The notes below the pieces were generated by a model. The model ran no database searches. It was not told the origin of the DNA and saw nothing but the letters and a program-made list of their open reading frames with translations. Source: CAVVEC01 sp963770485 (GTDB taxonomy: Bacteria > Acidobacteriota > Terriglobia > Terriglobales > Acidobacteriaceae). From it: DNA of 64,000 nt. This document shows, in pieces, positions 17,732-26,188 of this stretch. Position 1 is the stretch's first letter. Each line of letters starts with the position of its first letter. The DNA is taken from positions 23,252-87,251 of the forward strand of contig CAVYPX010000002.1 of the NCBI GenBank assembly GCA_963770485.1, written 5' to 3'. The position numbers were made by a program, and so were the translations under genes.

Positions 17732-18106
17732 ATGGCCCCGAAACTGGGGGTCCTGGGTTCTGCTAGCCTCTTCTTCCCTGTGGTCCCGTCTTGCTTCCCG
17801 GAGGGAGCCCTCGCCAACCGCAAATGGTATAGCCCACGCCTCGGCCGGCATATTTTTCTCTGTCCTCGACTGCACCGGGCGCCATTGCCGTTCTTCCCGG
17901 TTGCATAGCTATGGACGTGTCAGGATGAGAACCGTGAGCAGAATTATAGGAGTTTGGCAGGATTTCTGCTGACAGTAGGCCGTTGTTGGTAAAGGCCTTG
18001 CGTCATTTCCAGTGCGCTCCGCCCCCTCTGTGGCTTAGCGAAAGTAACTTGGCACAGTCCCAGAAGCTGGGTTGTTCATCTTGTCGCGCAAGTAGGGATG
18101 CGGTTC
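17732..18106. other. Intergenic region upstream of the ECF cluster
   Basis: This stretch lies between the ECF sigma gene start and the rplI stop and should hold the sigma operon promoter. A possible N-terminal extension of the sigma frame covers 17732-17875. I see no RNA gene or clear terminator. Confidence 0.5.
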
Positions 18107-18559
18107 TTATTCCGCCGCTTCCTTCTCGATTACAACTTTCAGGTGCGCGGTCACTTCCTTGTGCAGCTTGATGGGGACCGTGAACTCGCCCAAAGTTCGC
18201 AGAGGCTCGTGGAGTTGGATCTTGCGGCGGTCCACGTTGAAGCCCTTTTTCTCCAGCGCGTCCCCGATATCGCTCGACGTGACCGAGCCGAAAAGCTGGT
18301 CGTGTTCCCCGGAACGGCGCTGGAACGAAACCGAGAGTCCGTCAAACTGTTTGGCCAGCTCCTCCGCCTGCGCTTTTTCCTTGGCAGAACGGCGAACCGA
18401 CGCCGCCTTCATCTGCTCAATCACCGCCTTGTTGCCGGCGGAAGCCTCGATCGCGAGCTTGCGGGGCAACAGGTAATTGCGGCCATAGCCTTCGGCGACC
18501 TTCACCACATCCCCACGGGCGCCCAATTTCGCTACATCTTCTTTAAGAATGACTTCCAT
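18107..18559 (-). CDS. rplI: 50S ribosomal protein L9
   Basis: The 150-residue protein begins with the diagnostic L9 N-terminal domain MEVILKEDVAKLGARGDVV and the rRNA-binding segment GYGRNYLLPRKLA. A long connecting helix and C-terminal domain follow (RRKIQLHEPLRTLGEFTVPI). It is the last gene of the rpsF-rpsR-rplI order on the minus strand and is separated from rpsR by a repeat hairpin. Confidence 0.97.
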   Translation of the reverse strand: MEVILKEDVAKLGARGDVVKVAEGYGRNYLLPRKLAIEASAGNKAVIEQMKAASVRRSAKEKAQAEELAKQFDGLSVSFQRRSGEHDQLFGSVTSSDIGDALEKKGFNVDRRKIQLHEPLRTLGEFTVPIKLHKEVTAHLKVVIEKEAAE

Positions 18560-18587
18560 AAGATGACTCCGTCTTGAATTTCTTTGT

Positions 18588-18669
18588 GGCCACGGATTTG
18601 CACGGATTCACACGGATGAAACTCTTATTTCACAAACTGATCCGTGAAAATCTGTGTAAATCCGTGGCC
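18588..18669. repeat. Hairpin repeat, CACGGAT family (empty copy)
   Basis: Two 30-bp arms (18588-18617 and 18640-18669) are inverted copies of each other with 26 of 30 positions matching, around a 22-bp spacer. Each arm is three degenerate decamers ending in CACGGAT. The arms are the same sequence family as the 31-bp ends of the GxxExxY unit at 30749-31256. It sits between rpsR and rplI inside an operon. Confidence 0.85.
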
Positions 18670-18677
18670 GAGCTGTT

Positions 18678-19031
18678 CTACGAGGCCCGGCCGGCAAACG
18701 GCAGCAAGGCGATGTTGCGCGCTTGCTTGATGGCCGAGGACAAGCGCCGCTGATGCGGCGTGCAAACGCCGGTCAGGCGGCGGGGAACGATCTTCCCGCT
18801 TTCCGCCACAAACTGCGCCAGCAGCCGGATGTCCTTGTAGTTGATCGCCTCAATCTTTTCCACGCAGAATTTGCAAACTTTCTTGCGCCGGAAAAACTTG
18901 CGGCCGCCGGGGCCACCCTCGCGTCCGCCTCCGGGACCGCCGGGGCGGGGTGGACGACGCTCCCCGCGATCGGGGCGATCCCCGCTGGAGGATGATTCGG
19001 CGGTTGGTGTTGCTCTGGTTTCGTCAGCCAT
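18678..19031 (-). CDS. rpsR: 30S ribosomal protein S18
   Basis: The C-terminal S18 core is clear (KVCKFCVEKIEAINYKDIRL, then GKIVPRRLTGVCTPHQRRLS). The 117-residue length exceeds the usual 75-80 because of an N-terminal Arg/Gly/Pro-rich tail of about 45 residues. S18 binds S6 on the 30S platform, and S6 is encoded directly upstream. Confidence 0.96.
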   Translation of the reverse strand: MADETRATPTAESSSSGDRPDRGERRPPRPGGPGGGREGGPGGRKFFRRKKVCKFCVEKIEAINYKDIRLLAQFVAESGKIVPRRLTGVCTPHQRRLSSAIKQARNIALLPFAGRAS

Positions 19032-19049
19032 GATGCTCCTTAAAATCTG

Positions 19050-19150
19050 TCGTTGGTCGTTGGCCGTTAGTCGTTAGCTGGTTGTACCTTCGACGCGAGG
19101 AACGGCGAAAATGCTCGCGTCCGTTGGCCAAGGGCCAACGACCAACGACG
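19050..19150. repeat. Hairpin repeat, GTTGGTC heptamer family
   Basis: The left arm (19050-19080) is a run of heptamers GTTGGTC, GTTGGCC, GTTAGTC, GTTAGCT. The right arm (19122-19150) is its degenerate complement, with CCAACGACCAACGAC. The hairpin fills the gap between rpsF and rpsR. A single arm of the same family is at 44712-44747. Confidence 0.75.
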
Positions 19151-19157
19151 GTTCTTC

Positions 19158-19556
19158 TTACGCCGTGACTGCCGGGGCTTCTCCGGCAGCCTGGGGCTGT
19201 GCCGGGGCCGGGACGGCTTTGCGCTTCGCGTCTTTGATCGCCTTGATCTTGTCCAGACGCTTCTGCTCCTCGTCGATGCGCACGGTGAGGAACTTGATCA
19301 CGGGTTCGGTGACGCGCAGGCGGCGTTCCAGTTCATGAATCAGGCCACCGCTGCCTTCCACCGTGAGCAGCACGTAAATGCCGTCGTGAAACTTCCGGAC
19401 CGTGTATGCGAGACGCCGCTTGCCCATGCGTTCCACATTTTTCACCTGCCCGCCCGAGGAGCCCACAGCCGACTCCAATATGGAAATGAGTTTGTCCTGG
19501 TCTTCTTCCGCCATATCCGGGCGGACGATGAACATGAGTTCATAAGTGCGATTCAT
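19158..19556 (-). CDS. rpsF: 30S ribosomal protein S6
   Basis: The 132-residue protein starts MNRTYELMFIVRPDMAEED and contains the S6 core GKRRLAYTVRKFHDGIYVLL. A C-terminal Ala/Pro-rich tail (AVPAPAQPQAAGEAPAVTA) extends past the usual length of about 100. It partners S18 in the 30S subunit and leads the rpsF-rpsR-rplI group. Confidence 0.97.
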   Translation of the reverse strand: MNRTYELMFIVRPDMAEEDQDKLISILESAVGSSGGQVKNVERMGKRRLAYTVRKFHDGIYVLLTVEGSGGLIHELERRLRVTEPVIKFLTVRIDEEQKRLDKIKAIKDAKRKAVPAPAQPQAAGEAPAVTA

Positions 19557-19659
19557 TTCTTCTCCAATTCTTTAACGTCATTCTGAGCGCAGCGAAGAAT
19601 CTATGCATTTCCCTTCAAACCGCCGGAAATTTACATATTCTTCGCGGTCTAAAGACCAC

Positions 19660-20256
19660 TCAGGATGACGTATCCTCCGCTTTGCGGTTGAAGCGGTTCA
19701 TGGCCGCCGCCGCGCCTTCCGCCAAAATCATCTTCACTGCCTGGGCAGCGGTATCGAGCATTTCATCCGCGACCTTGAGCTGCGCCTTGCGCATCGGTGA
19801 TAGCAAATAACTCATCCCATCTTCAATCTTGCGATCAGGCGCGACGCCCATCCGAATCCGCAGAAAATCCTTCGTTCCCAGCGTTCCGATCACCGACTCG
19901 ATCCCGTTGTGCCCCGCTGAGCTGCGGTTGCGGTGAAGCCGGACCGTCCCCAGCGGAAAATCCAATTCATCCTGAATCACGATCAGGTCTTCTTCCGGCT
20001 TGACCTCGTGTTTTTCCACTAACTCGCGCACTGACATGCCGCTCAGGTTCATAAAAGTCTCTGGCTTGGCCAGCAGAACCGTTTCTGAACCAATCGCAGC
20101 TCTTGCGGTCAGCGCGTGGCATTGCCGGTTTCTCACTTCCACACCGTGCTCGTTTGCGATCCGGTCGATGGCCAGGAATCCCAGATTGTGCGGCGTAAAC
20201 TGATATTCGATTCCCGGATTGCCGAGACCCACAATAAGCTTCACGCCAATCGTCAA
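19660..20256 (-). CDS. pth: Peptidyl-tRNA hydrolase
   Basis: Pth cleaves peptidyl-tRNA released during aborted translation. The 198-residue protein shows GLGNPGIEYQFTPHNLGF with the catalytic His, the MNLSG motif, the conserved Asp in VIQDELDFPLG, and SSAGHNGIESVIGTL. It lies between rplY and rpsF, the common bacterial arrangement. Its upstream gap holds a CACAGAG-family hairpin. Confidence 0.97.
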   Translation of the reverse strand: MTIGVKLIVGLGNPGIEYQFTPHNLGFLAIDRIANEHGVEVRNRQCHALTARAAIGSETVLLAKPETFMNLSGMSVRELVEKHEVKPEEDLIVIQDELDFPLGTVRLHRNRSSAGHNGIESVIGTLGTKDFLRIRMGVAPDRKIEDGMSYLLSPMRKAQLKVADEMLDTAAQAVKMILAEGAAAAMNRFNRKAEDTSS

Positions 20257-20261
20257 ACCTG

Positions 20262-20351
20262 TTCACCACAGAGGCACAGAGAAAAATCTCAACCTTCGTT
20301 TTTCGCCTCGCAATCCAAGCGTCCTCTGTGTCTCTGTGACTCTGTGGTGAA
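20262..20351. repeat. Hairpin repeat, CACAGAG family (copy 2)
   Basis: Arms of about 20-30 bp face each other around a spacer of about 40 bp: the left begins TTCACCACAGAGGCACAGAG and the right ends CTCTGTGACTCTGTGGTGAA. It lies between pth and rplY. Confidence 0.8.
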
Positions 20352-20360
20352 GATGCCCCG

Positions 20361-21098
20361 CTATTTCTTTTCCTTCTTCTCTGCCTTCTCCGGTTTCTCG
20401 GGCTTCTCTGCAGCCCCTTCCGCGCCTTCCTCCTCGGTCTCCTGCTTGCCCTTCTTGATGACCTCGGGTTCGGCCGGGGTGGCGGCAGCTTCGGCGGCCA
20501 CTGCTTCCGGAGTGGGCGCCACCTCTTCCTTGATCGAGATGACTGTAGCTACCGGCCCGTTCGGATCGCTGAGAAACTTTAACTTCTCCGCGTGCGGCAG
20601 ATCCGATACGCGCAGCACCTTCCCGAACACCAGTTCGCTGACGTCCAACTCAATCGAGGCCGGAATGTCGGCAGGCAAGCACTCGATTTCCACCTCGCGC
20701 AGAATCTGCTCCAAAATGCCACCCTGCTGTTTCACGCCGGCGGCTTCGCCCTTGAGCACGATGGGCACGTTGACCGTGAGCGTCTTGTCCATGGCGATGC
20801 GCTTCAGGTCAATGTGCAGCAGGGCCCCTTTGATGGGCTCGTACTGCCAGTCCACGATCATAGCCTTGGTGCGCTCGCCGCCATCGAGGGTCAGGTCGAA
20901 GATCGTGTTGTAGCCGGATTCTGAGTGCAGGATGCGCGAGATCTGGCGTGGTTCGAGACTGACCGGCACGGCTTCCTTGCCGGCGCCATAGAGTACCGCG
21001 GGAACTTTGCCGGCGCGGCGCACCCGGCGTGCGTCGTTCTTGTTGCCCGCGGTGCGCGGCTGCGCTTCCAATATGTTGCTTTCAGTTGCAGTTGCCAT
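20361..21098 (-). CDS. rplY: 50S ribosomal protein L25 (general stress protein Ctc type)
   Basis: The 245-residue protein has the L25 5S-rRNA-binding domain (ARRVRRAGKVPAVLYGAG) and the Ctc-type C-terminal beta domain (GVKQQGGILEQILREVEIEC, then LPADIPASIELDVSEL). A Lys/Glu/Ala-rich tail ends the protein. It follows prs on the same strand with a 15-bp gap, the classic prs-ctc-pth order. Confidence 0.96.
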   Translation of the reverse strand: MATATESNILEAQPRTAGNKNDARRVRRAGKVPAVLYGAGKEAVPVSLEPRQISRILHSESGYNTIFDLTLDGGERTKAMIVDWQYEPIKGALLHIDLKRIAMDKTLTVNVPIVLKGEAAGVKQQGGILEQILREVEIECLPADIPASIELDVSELVFGKVLRVSDLPHAEKLKFLSDPNGPVATVISIKEEVAPTPEAVAAEAAATPAEPEVIKKGKQETEEEGAEGAAEKPEKPEKAEKKEKK

Positions 21099-21113
21099 AT
21101 TTTTGATTCCTGT

Positions 21114-22139
21114 TTACAAGAACAATTTGCTGACGGACGTTTCTTCGTGAATCGACTGGATCGCACGTCCGATCAAACCAGCGATGGAAAGAACTTTGAT
21201 CTTGGACTCGTTGCTTGCTGCTTCGCTCAGCGGGATCGTGTTCGTGACCACCACTTCGCGAATGTGGGAGCGGGAAATGTTTTCCACGGCCGGTCCAGAA
21301 AGCACCGGGTGCGAGGCGCAGGCATAAACCGCAATGGCGCCGTTCTCCAGCAGAGCGCTGGCGGTCTTGACCAGCGTGCCGGCGGTGTCGATCAAGTCGT
21401 CGATCACCAGGCAGGTTCGGCCATTGACATCGCCGATGACGTGCATGACTTCCGCCACATTCACATCCACGCGGCGTTTATCCACGATGGCGAGAGCGGA
21501 ATCCATCTTCTTGGCGAAAAAGCGCGCGCGTTCCACACCGCCCGCATCCGGCGAAACCACGGTCAAATGCGGGAGGTTCAGACGCTTGAAATAGTCCACC
21601 AGCACCGGCGACGCGAACAGGTGATCCACCGGAATGTTGAAGAAGCCCTGCAACTGCGGGGCGTGCAAATCGACGATTAGGGCTCGATCCGCGCCCGCCG
21701 TGGTAAGCAGATCCGCCACCAGCTTGGAAGAAATCGGCACCCGCGGCTTGTCTTTCCGATCCTGCCGGGAGTAGCCATAGTACGGAACCACCGCGGTGAT
21801 GCGCCGCGCCGAGGCGCGTTTGAGCGCGTCCATCATCAGCAGAAGCTCCATCAGGTGCTCGTCCACCGGGCGGCAGGTCGGCTGCATCACGAAGACGTCG
21901 GCGCCACGGACATTCTCCTGGATCTGAACGTAGGCCTCGCCGTCTTTGAAACGGGTCACCAGCGCCTGGCCGCGAGTCAGCCCGAGAAAAGCGCAGACCT
22001 CATCGGCAAGCGGCTCATTGGCGGTGCCGCAGAAGATCTTGAACTTGTCATCCGCGCGGCTGCGTTGAGGCTTGCGCTCCGGTTTTTCGTCGGCGCTCAT
22101 CTGAGCTTTCTTTTCCGTCGCTGTCGCAAGAGTGGCCAT
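21114..22139 (-). CDS. prs: Ribose-phosphate pyrophosphokinase
   Basis: PRPP synthetase makes phosphoribosyl pyrophosphate from ribose 5-phosphate and ATP for nucleotide, His and Trp synthesis. Visible motifs are FKDGEAYVQIQENVRGADVF, YYGYSRQDRKDKPRVPIS, and the PRPP-binding loop CLVIDDLIDTAGTL. The first 32 residues form a charged extension before the usual start (DDKFKIFCGTANEPLA). The 341-residue length is otherwise typical. Confidence 0.97.
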   Translation of the reverse strand: MATLATATEKKAQMSADEKPERKPQRSRADDKFKIFCGTANEPLADEVCAFLGLTRGQALVTRFKDGEAYVQIQENVRGADVFVMQPTCRPVDEHLMELLLMMDALKRASARRITAVVPYYGYSRQDRKDKPRVPISSKLVADLLTTAGADRALIVDLHAPQLQGFFNIPVDHLFASPVLVDYFKRLNLPHLTVVSPDAGGVERARFFAKKMDSALAIVDKRRVDVNVAEVMHVIGDVNGRTCLVIDDLIDTAGTLVKTASALLENGAIAVYACASHPVLSGPAVENISRSHIREVVVTNTIPLSEAASNESKIKVLSIAGLIGRAIQSIHEETSVSKLFL

Positions 22140-22145
22140 GGTTTT

Positions 22146-22240
22146 CAGCCTTTAGCTGTTAGCTCTTAGCCTTTAGCTCAAATCTGCCGTCCCAACTTCG
22201 GCACCGAAGCCAAGAGCCAAAAGCTAATGGCTAAGAGCTG
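22146..22240. repeat. Hairpin repeat, TTAGCT heptamer family
   Basis: The left arm (22146-22179) is a run of TTTAGCT, GTTAGCT, CTTAGCC, TTTAGCT. The right arm (22210-22240) is the degenerate complement, with AAAGCTAATGGCTAAGAGCT. It lies between the prs start and the 3' end of tRNA-Gln. Confidence 0.75.
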
Positions 22241-22246
22241 GGGTTC

Positions 22247-22320
22247 TGGCTGGGCCGCTAGGATTCGAACCTAGACAAAGTGCTCCAAAGGCACTTGACC
22301 TACCATTAGTCGACGGCCCA
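22247..22320 (-). tRNA. tRNA-Gln (anticodon TTG)
   Basis: The cloverleaf is complete. The acceptor stem TGGGCCG pairs with CGGCCCA, the D-arm is GACT/GGTC, the anticodon stem AGTGC/GCACT encloses CTTTGGA (anticodon TTG), and the T-arm CTAGG/CCTAG encloses TTCGAAT. The discriminator is G and the 3' CCA is encoded (22247-22249). It lies between ispE and prs. Confidence 0.95.
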
Positions 22321-22332
22321 GTAACCTGGTTG

Positions 22333-22411
22333 CAGATTGATGATTTCAGATTTTAGATTGAAAAGCTAACAGCGCAGCAAAAATCTGCAATCTCAAATCG
22401 TCAATCGAAAA
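22333..22411. repeat. Hairpin repeat, AGATT/AATCT family
   Basis: An AT-rich inverted repeat with arms built of words such as CAGATTTTAGATTGAAAA on the left and AAAAATCTGCAATCTC on the right. It overlaps the last codons of ispE. A related single tract is at 39010-39057. Confidence 0.65.
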
Positions 22412-23621
22412 TCTTCTTCCAGTACTGCCGTCGTGTCAGCGTGCTCGTCGCCGTCGCCGGTATTCCGTCTCGGCGCAACTTAGCAGCGGATTTTTCCGCG
22501 GCTGCCCGGGATGCAAACAGTCCGTAAATCGCGGAACCGGAACCCGAGAGCGAGGCATAAAAAGCGCCTGCGCGCTCCAGCACACGCTTGACCTCTCGCA
22601 ATTCGGGATACTGAGGAAAGACGACTCGCTCGAAGTCGTTTTCGATCCCGGTACGGACGAGGTCGAGAAGCGGAGTCTCGGCCCGGCCCCTGCCTCTGTT
22701 CACAGGGACACCGGCTAAAACCTTGCCAGACCTATATTTGTGCTGCGTCTGGCCGCTGAGCCACGCGGAAACCGCGCGACCGAACTCAACCATTCTATCG
22801 GAGGGAATCCCCGCCGTCAATTTTGACGGATCTTCTTCGATGGAGGGACGGGCGTCCTCGCCCGTCCGAAATTGCGTAGCGGCGGGACCTGGTCGCGTAG
22901 GTGCGGACGCCCTCGTCCGCCCAGCCGAGCGCAGCTCGGCAGATTGGGAAATCAAGCTTCGCCCCGAAACGTCTGCGCTGCCGTGGAAGGGCACGGCTTC
23001 AGCCGTGCCGATAGGCACCCGAGGAGATTCGGGCTTTAGCCCCTGAGATTCGCCCGCGATCAACAAATCCCAATCCCCAAACGCCTTCGGAGTCGAGACC
23101 CCAATCTCGGGAGTCGTCACCACACATGGCACCGCCGGCAAGTCCGGCAGGGGATAAACTTCTTCCCCATGCCCAACTCCGAGCACCGTGCCACCGATCA
23201 GAAACAAAGGCAAGTCTGACCCGACCTCCGCTGCGACCCCCAACCTCTCCGGCCCAGGCAACTCCTTTTTCAATACTCGTTCCAGCGCGAGCAGCGTCGC
23301 CACCGCGTTCCCCGACGCTCCCCCGAGCCCGCCCTGCACCGGCAAACGCTTTTCGATTTCAATGATCACGCGCCCACGCGCCTTGAGCGCCGCCATGGCC
23401 CGCTCTGCAATCCGCCAGCACGTGTTCGATTCGTCCATGGGGACGCGAGTGTCCTTACACCGAATCTCGATGCCCGTGCCGCGAACGACCTGCACACGAA
23501 TGATGTCGTGCAGAGCGATGGTCTGATACACCGTGCGCAGGCCGTGAAAGCCATCCGCCCGCAGCGCACCAATGCGCAGCCCGAGATTAATCTTGGCGAA
23601 CGATCGGACGGTGACAGGCAT
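22401..23621 (-). CDS. ispE: 4-diphosphocytidyl-2-C-methyl-D-erythritol kinase with in-frame repeat insertion
   Basis: This GHMP kinase of the MEP isoprenoid pathway phosphorylates CDP-methylerythritol. Start 23621 (MPVTVRSFAKINLGLRI) fits the family better than 23642. The ATP-binding loop LPVQGGLGGASGNAVA and the C-terminal SLSGSGSAIYGLF motif are intact. The product is about 406 residues against the usual 280-320. The excess is mostly a block of about 76 residues (198-273 of the longer form) encoded by dispersed GC-rich palindromic repeats, placed between AFGDWDLLIAG and KLTAGIPSDRMVEFGR. The frame is kept, so the enzyme may still fold with a surface loop. Confidence 0.9.
   Translation of the reverse strand: MPVTVRSFAKINLGLRIGALRADGFHGLRTVYQTIALHDIIRVQVVRGTGIEIRCKDTRVPMDESNTCWRIAERAMAALKARGRVIIEIEKRLPVQGGLGGASGNAVATLLALERVLKKELPGPERLGVAAEVGSDLPLFLIGGTVLGVGHGEEVYPLPDLPAVPCVVTTPEIGVSTPKAFGDWDLLIAGESQGLKPESPRVPIGTAEAVPFHGSADVSGRSLISQSAELRSAGRTRASAPTRPGPAATQFRTGEDARPSIEEDPSKLTAGIPSDRMVEFGRAVSAWLSGQTQHKYRSGKVLAGVPVNRGRGRAETPLLDLVRTGIENDFERVVFPQYPELREVKRVLERAGAFYASLSGSGSAIYGLFASRAAAEKSAAKLRRDGIPATATSTLTRRQYWKKIFD
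22824..23051. repeat. Dispersed GC-rich palindromes inside ispE
   Basis: Three palindromic units lie in this stretch: GACGGGCG/CGCCCGTC near 22849, GCGGACG/CGTCCGC near 22906, and GGGCACGGCTTCAGCCGTGCC at 22989-23009, followed by GGGCTTTAGCCCC. The 28 bp at 22983-23010 are identical to 27009-27036 inside another gene. All are in frame with ispE. Confidence 0.85.
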
Positions 23622-23729
23622 GAAAGGTACCGAGGTTCGCAACGGCTAACGCTTAAATAAGGAAGCCCTTTCGTATCAGCCTGTTACGTAACATCTCGTA
23701 GGAAGCGAGCATTCCGCATAAATTAAGAT

Positions 23730-25139
23730 TCATGCCCAGAACGGAACATACCGGGCATATTTTTTTGAAGTTCCGACCTTCTCATCTAGCTTGACCATTC
23801 CCGCATCAACGGTCGCCGCTATCGCTTGCGAAGCGATAGCGCTCTTCGATTCCGACAAGCCAAAGCGTTGGCGCAACGATTGATTGGTCATGCGCTCTGA
23901 CATCACATATTTCAGCGCACAGTGCTGATAGCAAGCCCGGATCCGGTCTGCTCTATCCATAGCCCCAATCTTAGCTGGCCCGTAAATTGTGACTTGCGTT
24001 CTGACGGCGTCAGATACAAAACTCGGTGCTGGCAATTGGTAAAACTCTGCCGCATGCACGACCTTATCGATTCCGCTACCTTTCTCTTCGCAGATGCGCA
24101 TGCGGCGCATGAAATCTGCCAGGCGCTCGTTGCGGGATTGGTACCCGTCGATGAATCTCTCAGCTGGCACAATTGGTTGTCCTGGGTTGGAAATATCGAT
24201 TCGATTGCTGTAAATGTCTACCACTGTCGTTGCTCCAGTTATCGAAAAATCCTGATGGATCATGGCATTCGCGACCAGTTCTCTGATGACAATCTCCGGC
24301 ACAAGTTTAATCTCGGTCCTGAGGGCGTTCTTGATCGCCTCATTTTGCGGCATTTGACTCATCACGAAATTGACCAAACGCTGAAAGCCTACCGCATAGC
24401 CCATCGTGCCTATCCGATCGAGCTTGGTATCGAGCTTTGACTTTCCGGGATACACCACGACTCGTGGGGCTTTGCGAGACAAATCCGGGAATTCCGCGAT
24501 CTTTTTGGCGAGGAGTAGTCCGCCAAGTCTCCTGATCGAGTAGGCGTTACCAATCTGGTCAACTAACCTCTCACTCGTTAACCGGTCAATTACTCCGTTT
24601 CGGTCAGTTGGGTATGGCAGTTTTAGCAACTCAAAAAACGTCTGTGTGTCCAAGAGTCGGATAACCTCGTCAACTGCAAGGCCGGTCTTGGAATGCTCTT
24701 CGAGCCAGTCCGGCTTGCCCTCCGCAAAAATCTTGCGGAGTTGATCTTCGCTCATTGGAGTCAGGGATTCGCCCGAGCGCATTAGATACTTTCCGTCTAG
24801 ATGGTATGCAGTTCCTTTTAGGCGTGACGGAACGGAAAGCACGAGCACCCGACCCGCTGGATGGTTAACCTCATCGATATCCACTCGAAATCCCACCGCC
24901 TGAAATATCCTCTCAGCAATTGCGATGGGGCTCAGAAAAGCCTTTGTACCAACCACCTCGCGCGGAGGTTTGTTAGTGACGCCGAGAACCAGGTATCCGC
25001 CGCCCTCATTTGCGATCGCGACGCAGTAACTGAAGAGTTTGTCAGTATCGTATTGATTCTTTGCCTCCTTGAATTCGAGCGTTTGTGTCTCGGTGGGTGC
25101 GGCGCGCCAAATGTCCACCTGCTCCGGAGTAATGGGCAT
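23730..25139 (-). CDS. AlbA_2 / HATPase-like DNA-binding protein
   Basis: A 469-residue protein with an N-terminal AlbA_2 (Schlafen-type) domain (LEFKEAKNQYDTDKLFSYC, then ANEGGGYLVLGVTNKPPREV). A GHKL-like ATPase segment follows (RELVANAMIHQDFSITG, ISNPGQPIVP, EKGSGIDKVV), and the C-terminus looks like a winged helix (MTNQSLRQRFGLSESKS). Such proteins are often annotated as ATP-binding or transcriptional regulators and are common in accessory and defence-rich regions. Its base composition is visibly more AT-rich than ispE next to it, which suggests transfer. The target is unknown. Confidence 0.83.
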   Translation of the reverse strand: MPITPEQVDIWRAAPTETQTLEFKEAKNQYDTDKLFSYCVAIANEGGGYLVLGVTNKPPREVVGTKAFLSPIAIAERIFQAVGFRVDIDEVNHPAGRVLVLSVPSRLKGTAYHLDGKYLMRSGESLTPMSEDQLRKIFAEGKPDWLEEHSKTGLAVDEVIRLLDTQTFFELLKLPYPTDRNGVIDRLTSERLVDQIGNAYSIRRLGGLLLAKKIAEFPDLSRKAPRVVVYPGKSKLDTKLDRIGTMGYAVGFQRLVNFVMSQMPQNEAIKNALRTEIKLVPEIVIRELVANAMIHQDFSITGATTVVDIYSNRIDISNPGQPIVPAERFIDGYQSRNERLADFMRRMRICEEKGSGIDKVVHAAEFYQLPAPSFVSDAVRTQVTIYGPAKIGAMDRADRIRACYQHCALKYVMSERMTNQSLRQRFGLSESKSAIASQAIAATVDAGMVKLDEKVGTSKKYARYVPFWA

Positions 25140-25269
25140 ACCGACAGTTTACGACACAGCGATCTGTCTGGTTAATCAAGCAATCTTCGGCTGCAAAATC
25201 GAAGTCGACCTTGGCAAAGTAGCTGATTGTAACAGTATGACAGTAGCGTTCGAGTGGGAACAACCCTCC

Positions 25270-26007
25270 CTAACTTCTCCGCTTGTAGTAAATCGCGAAC
25301 TCAAACCCCGGATTCGCCGGAAACAGCTCCGCAACTTTCCTCAGCCGTTCCGCCATCTGCGCCGGAGCGAGCAGCGGGTAATCGCGCTCCCGCAGATCGT
25401 AATAATCCACGTCGATAAAGAGGGACAGCAGGTAAATCGAAATCGCATCCGAGAAAGTCGCCGCAAAATATTCGTTCTTGTGCTTCTCGGCATCGGGTCC
25501 GGGCGAAGTCGCGAATTTCCGCGACTCCCAGGCATCCAGCGAAGTCTCGCCACGCGCCCCGGCTTCCACTTGCTTCCACACCAGATCAGCAAACTCCTGC
25601 GACACTCCAGCCCGCTCGACCACCGCGTGCCCCACGTTGATATAGAACTCGAATGCGACGGAAAACTTGTCGTCCATGAGGCGCGTCGAGATGAACACGC
25701 ACTGCGAGTCGCCCAGATCGAGATTGCGGTGGCAGACGGCATTGTCGCTGAGCGCAACGTCGTAACGGTCGGCGATCACAGTCTCGTCGCCCTGGTTCAC
25801 GGTCAGCGGCACGAAATAATAAGCCTTGCGTTGCAGCGCGGCCGCTGCCGAGTCAGGAACAGCGGCGACCATGCGCTCCAAATCCGAAGCGGGAACGGTG
25901 ACCTCGCCGGCAATCGCGTAACAAATGCCATTCGGCGCTTGCGAAACCGGGGTCTGGCGGACCACCTCCGCCGGGGGGCGCGTCATTGCTGGGGCTGCCT
26001 GCGACAT
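25270..26007 (-). CDS. Hypothetical protein
   Basis: A 245-residue protein with no signal peptide or membrane segment. It has an acidic, aromatic-rich C-terminal half (LFIDVDYYDLRERDYPLL) and a segment with conserved-looking Cys residues (NAVCHRNLDLGDSQCVF). Base composition matches the core genes. I recognise no family. It is divergent from the small membrane gene at 26189 with a repeat hairpin between them. Confidence 0.7.
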   Translation of the reverse strand: MSQAAPAMTRPPAEVVRQTPVSQAPNGICYAIAGEVTVPASDLERMVAAVPDSAAAALQRKAYYFVPLTVNQGDETVIADRYDVALSDNAVCHRNLDLGDSQCVFISTRLMDDKFSVAFEFYINVGHAVVERAGVSQEFADLVWKQVEAGARGETSLDAWESRKFATSPGPDAEKHKNEYFAATFSDAISIYLLSLFIDVDYYDLRERDYPLLAPAQMAERLRKVAELFPANPGFEFAIYYKRRS

Positions 26008-26078
26008 GAAAGATATTGTAGCGCACTGACCCCTCTGGGCTGCCCTAGGCCTAGGTTCTGGCAGGCAAGGCTGGCATT

Positions 26079-26149
26079 TACCACAGAGTCACAGGGGCAC
26101 AGGGAAAAACAAGAAAGAAAAGGGACTTCTCTCTGACTCTGTGGTGAAC
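26079..26149. repeat. Hairpin repeat, CACAGAG family (copy 3)
   Basis: The left arm ACCACAGAGTCACAGGGGCA faces the right arm CTCTCTGACTCTGTGGTGAA around a purine-rich spacer. It sits between the divergent genes at 25270-26007 and 26189-26494. Confidence 0.8.
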
Positions 26150-26188
26150 GAAGCGTGCTCCGCAGCGTTGGCGCTACAATCAACTGTG

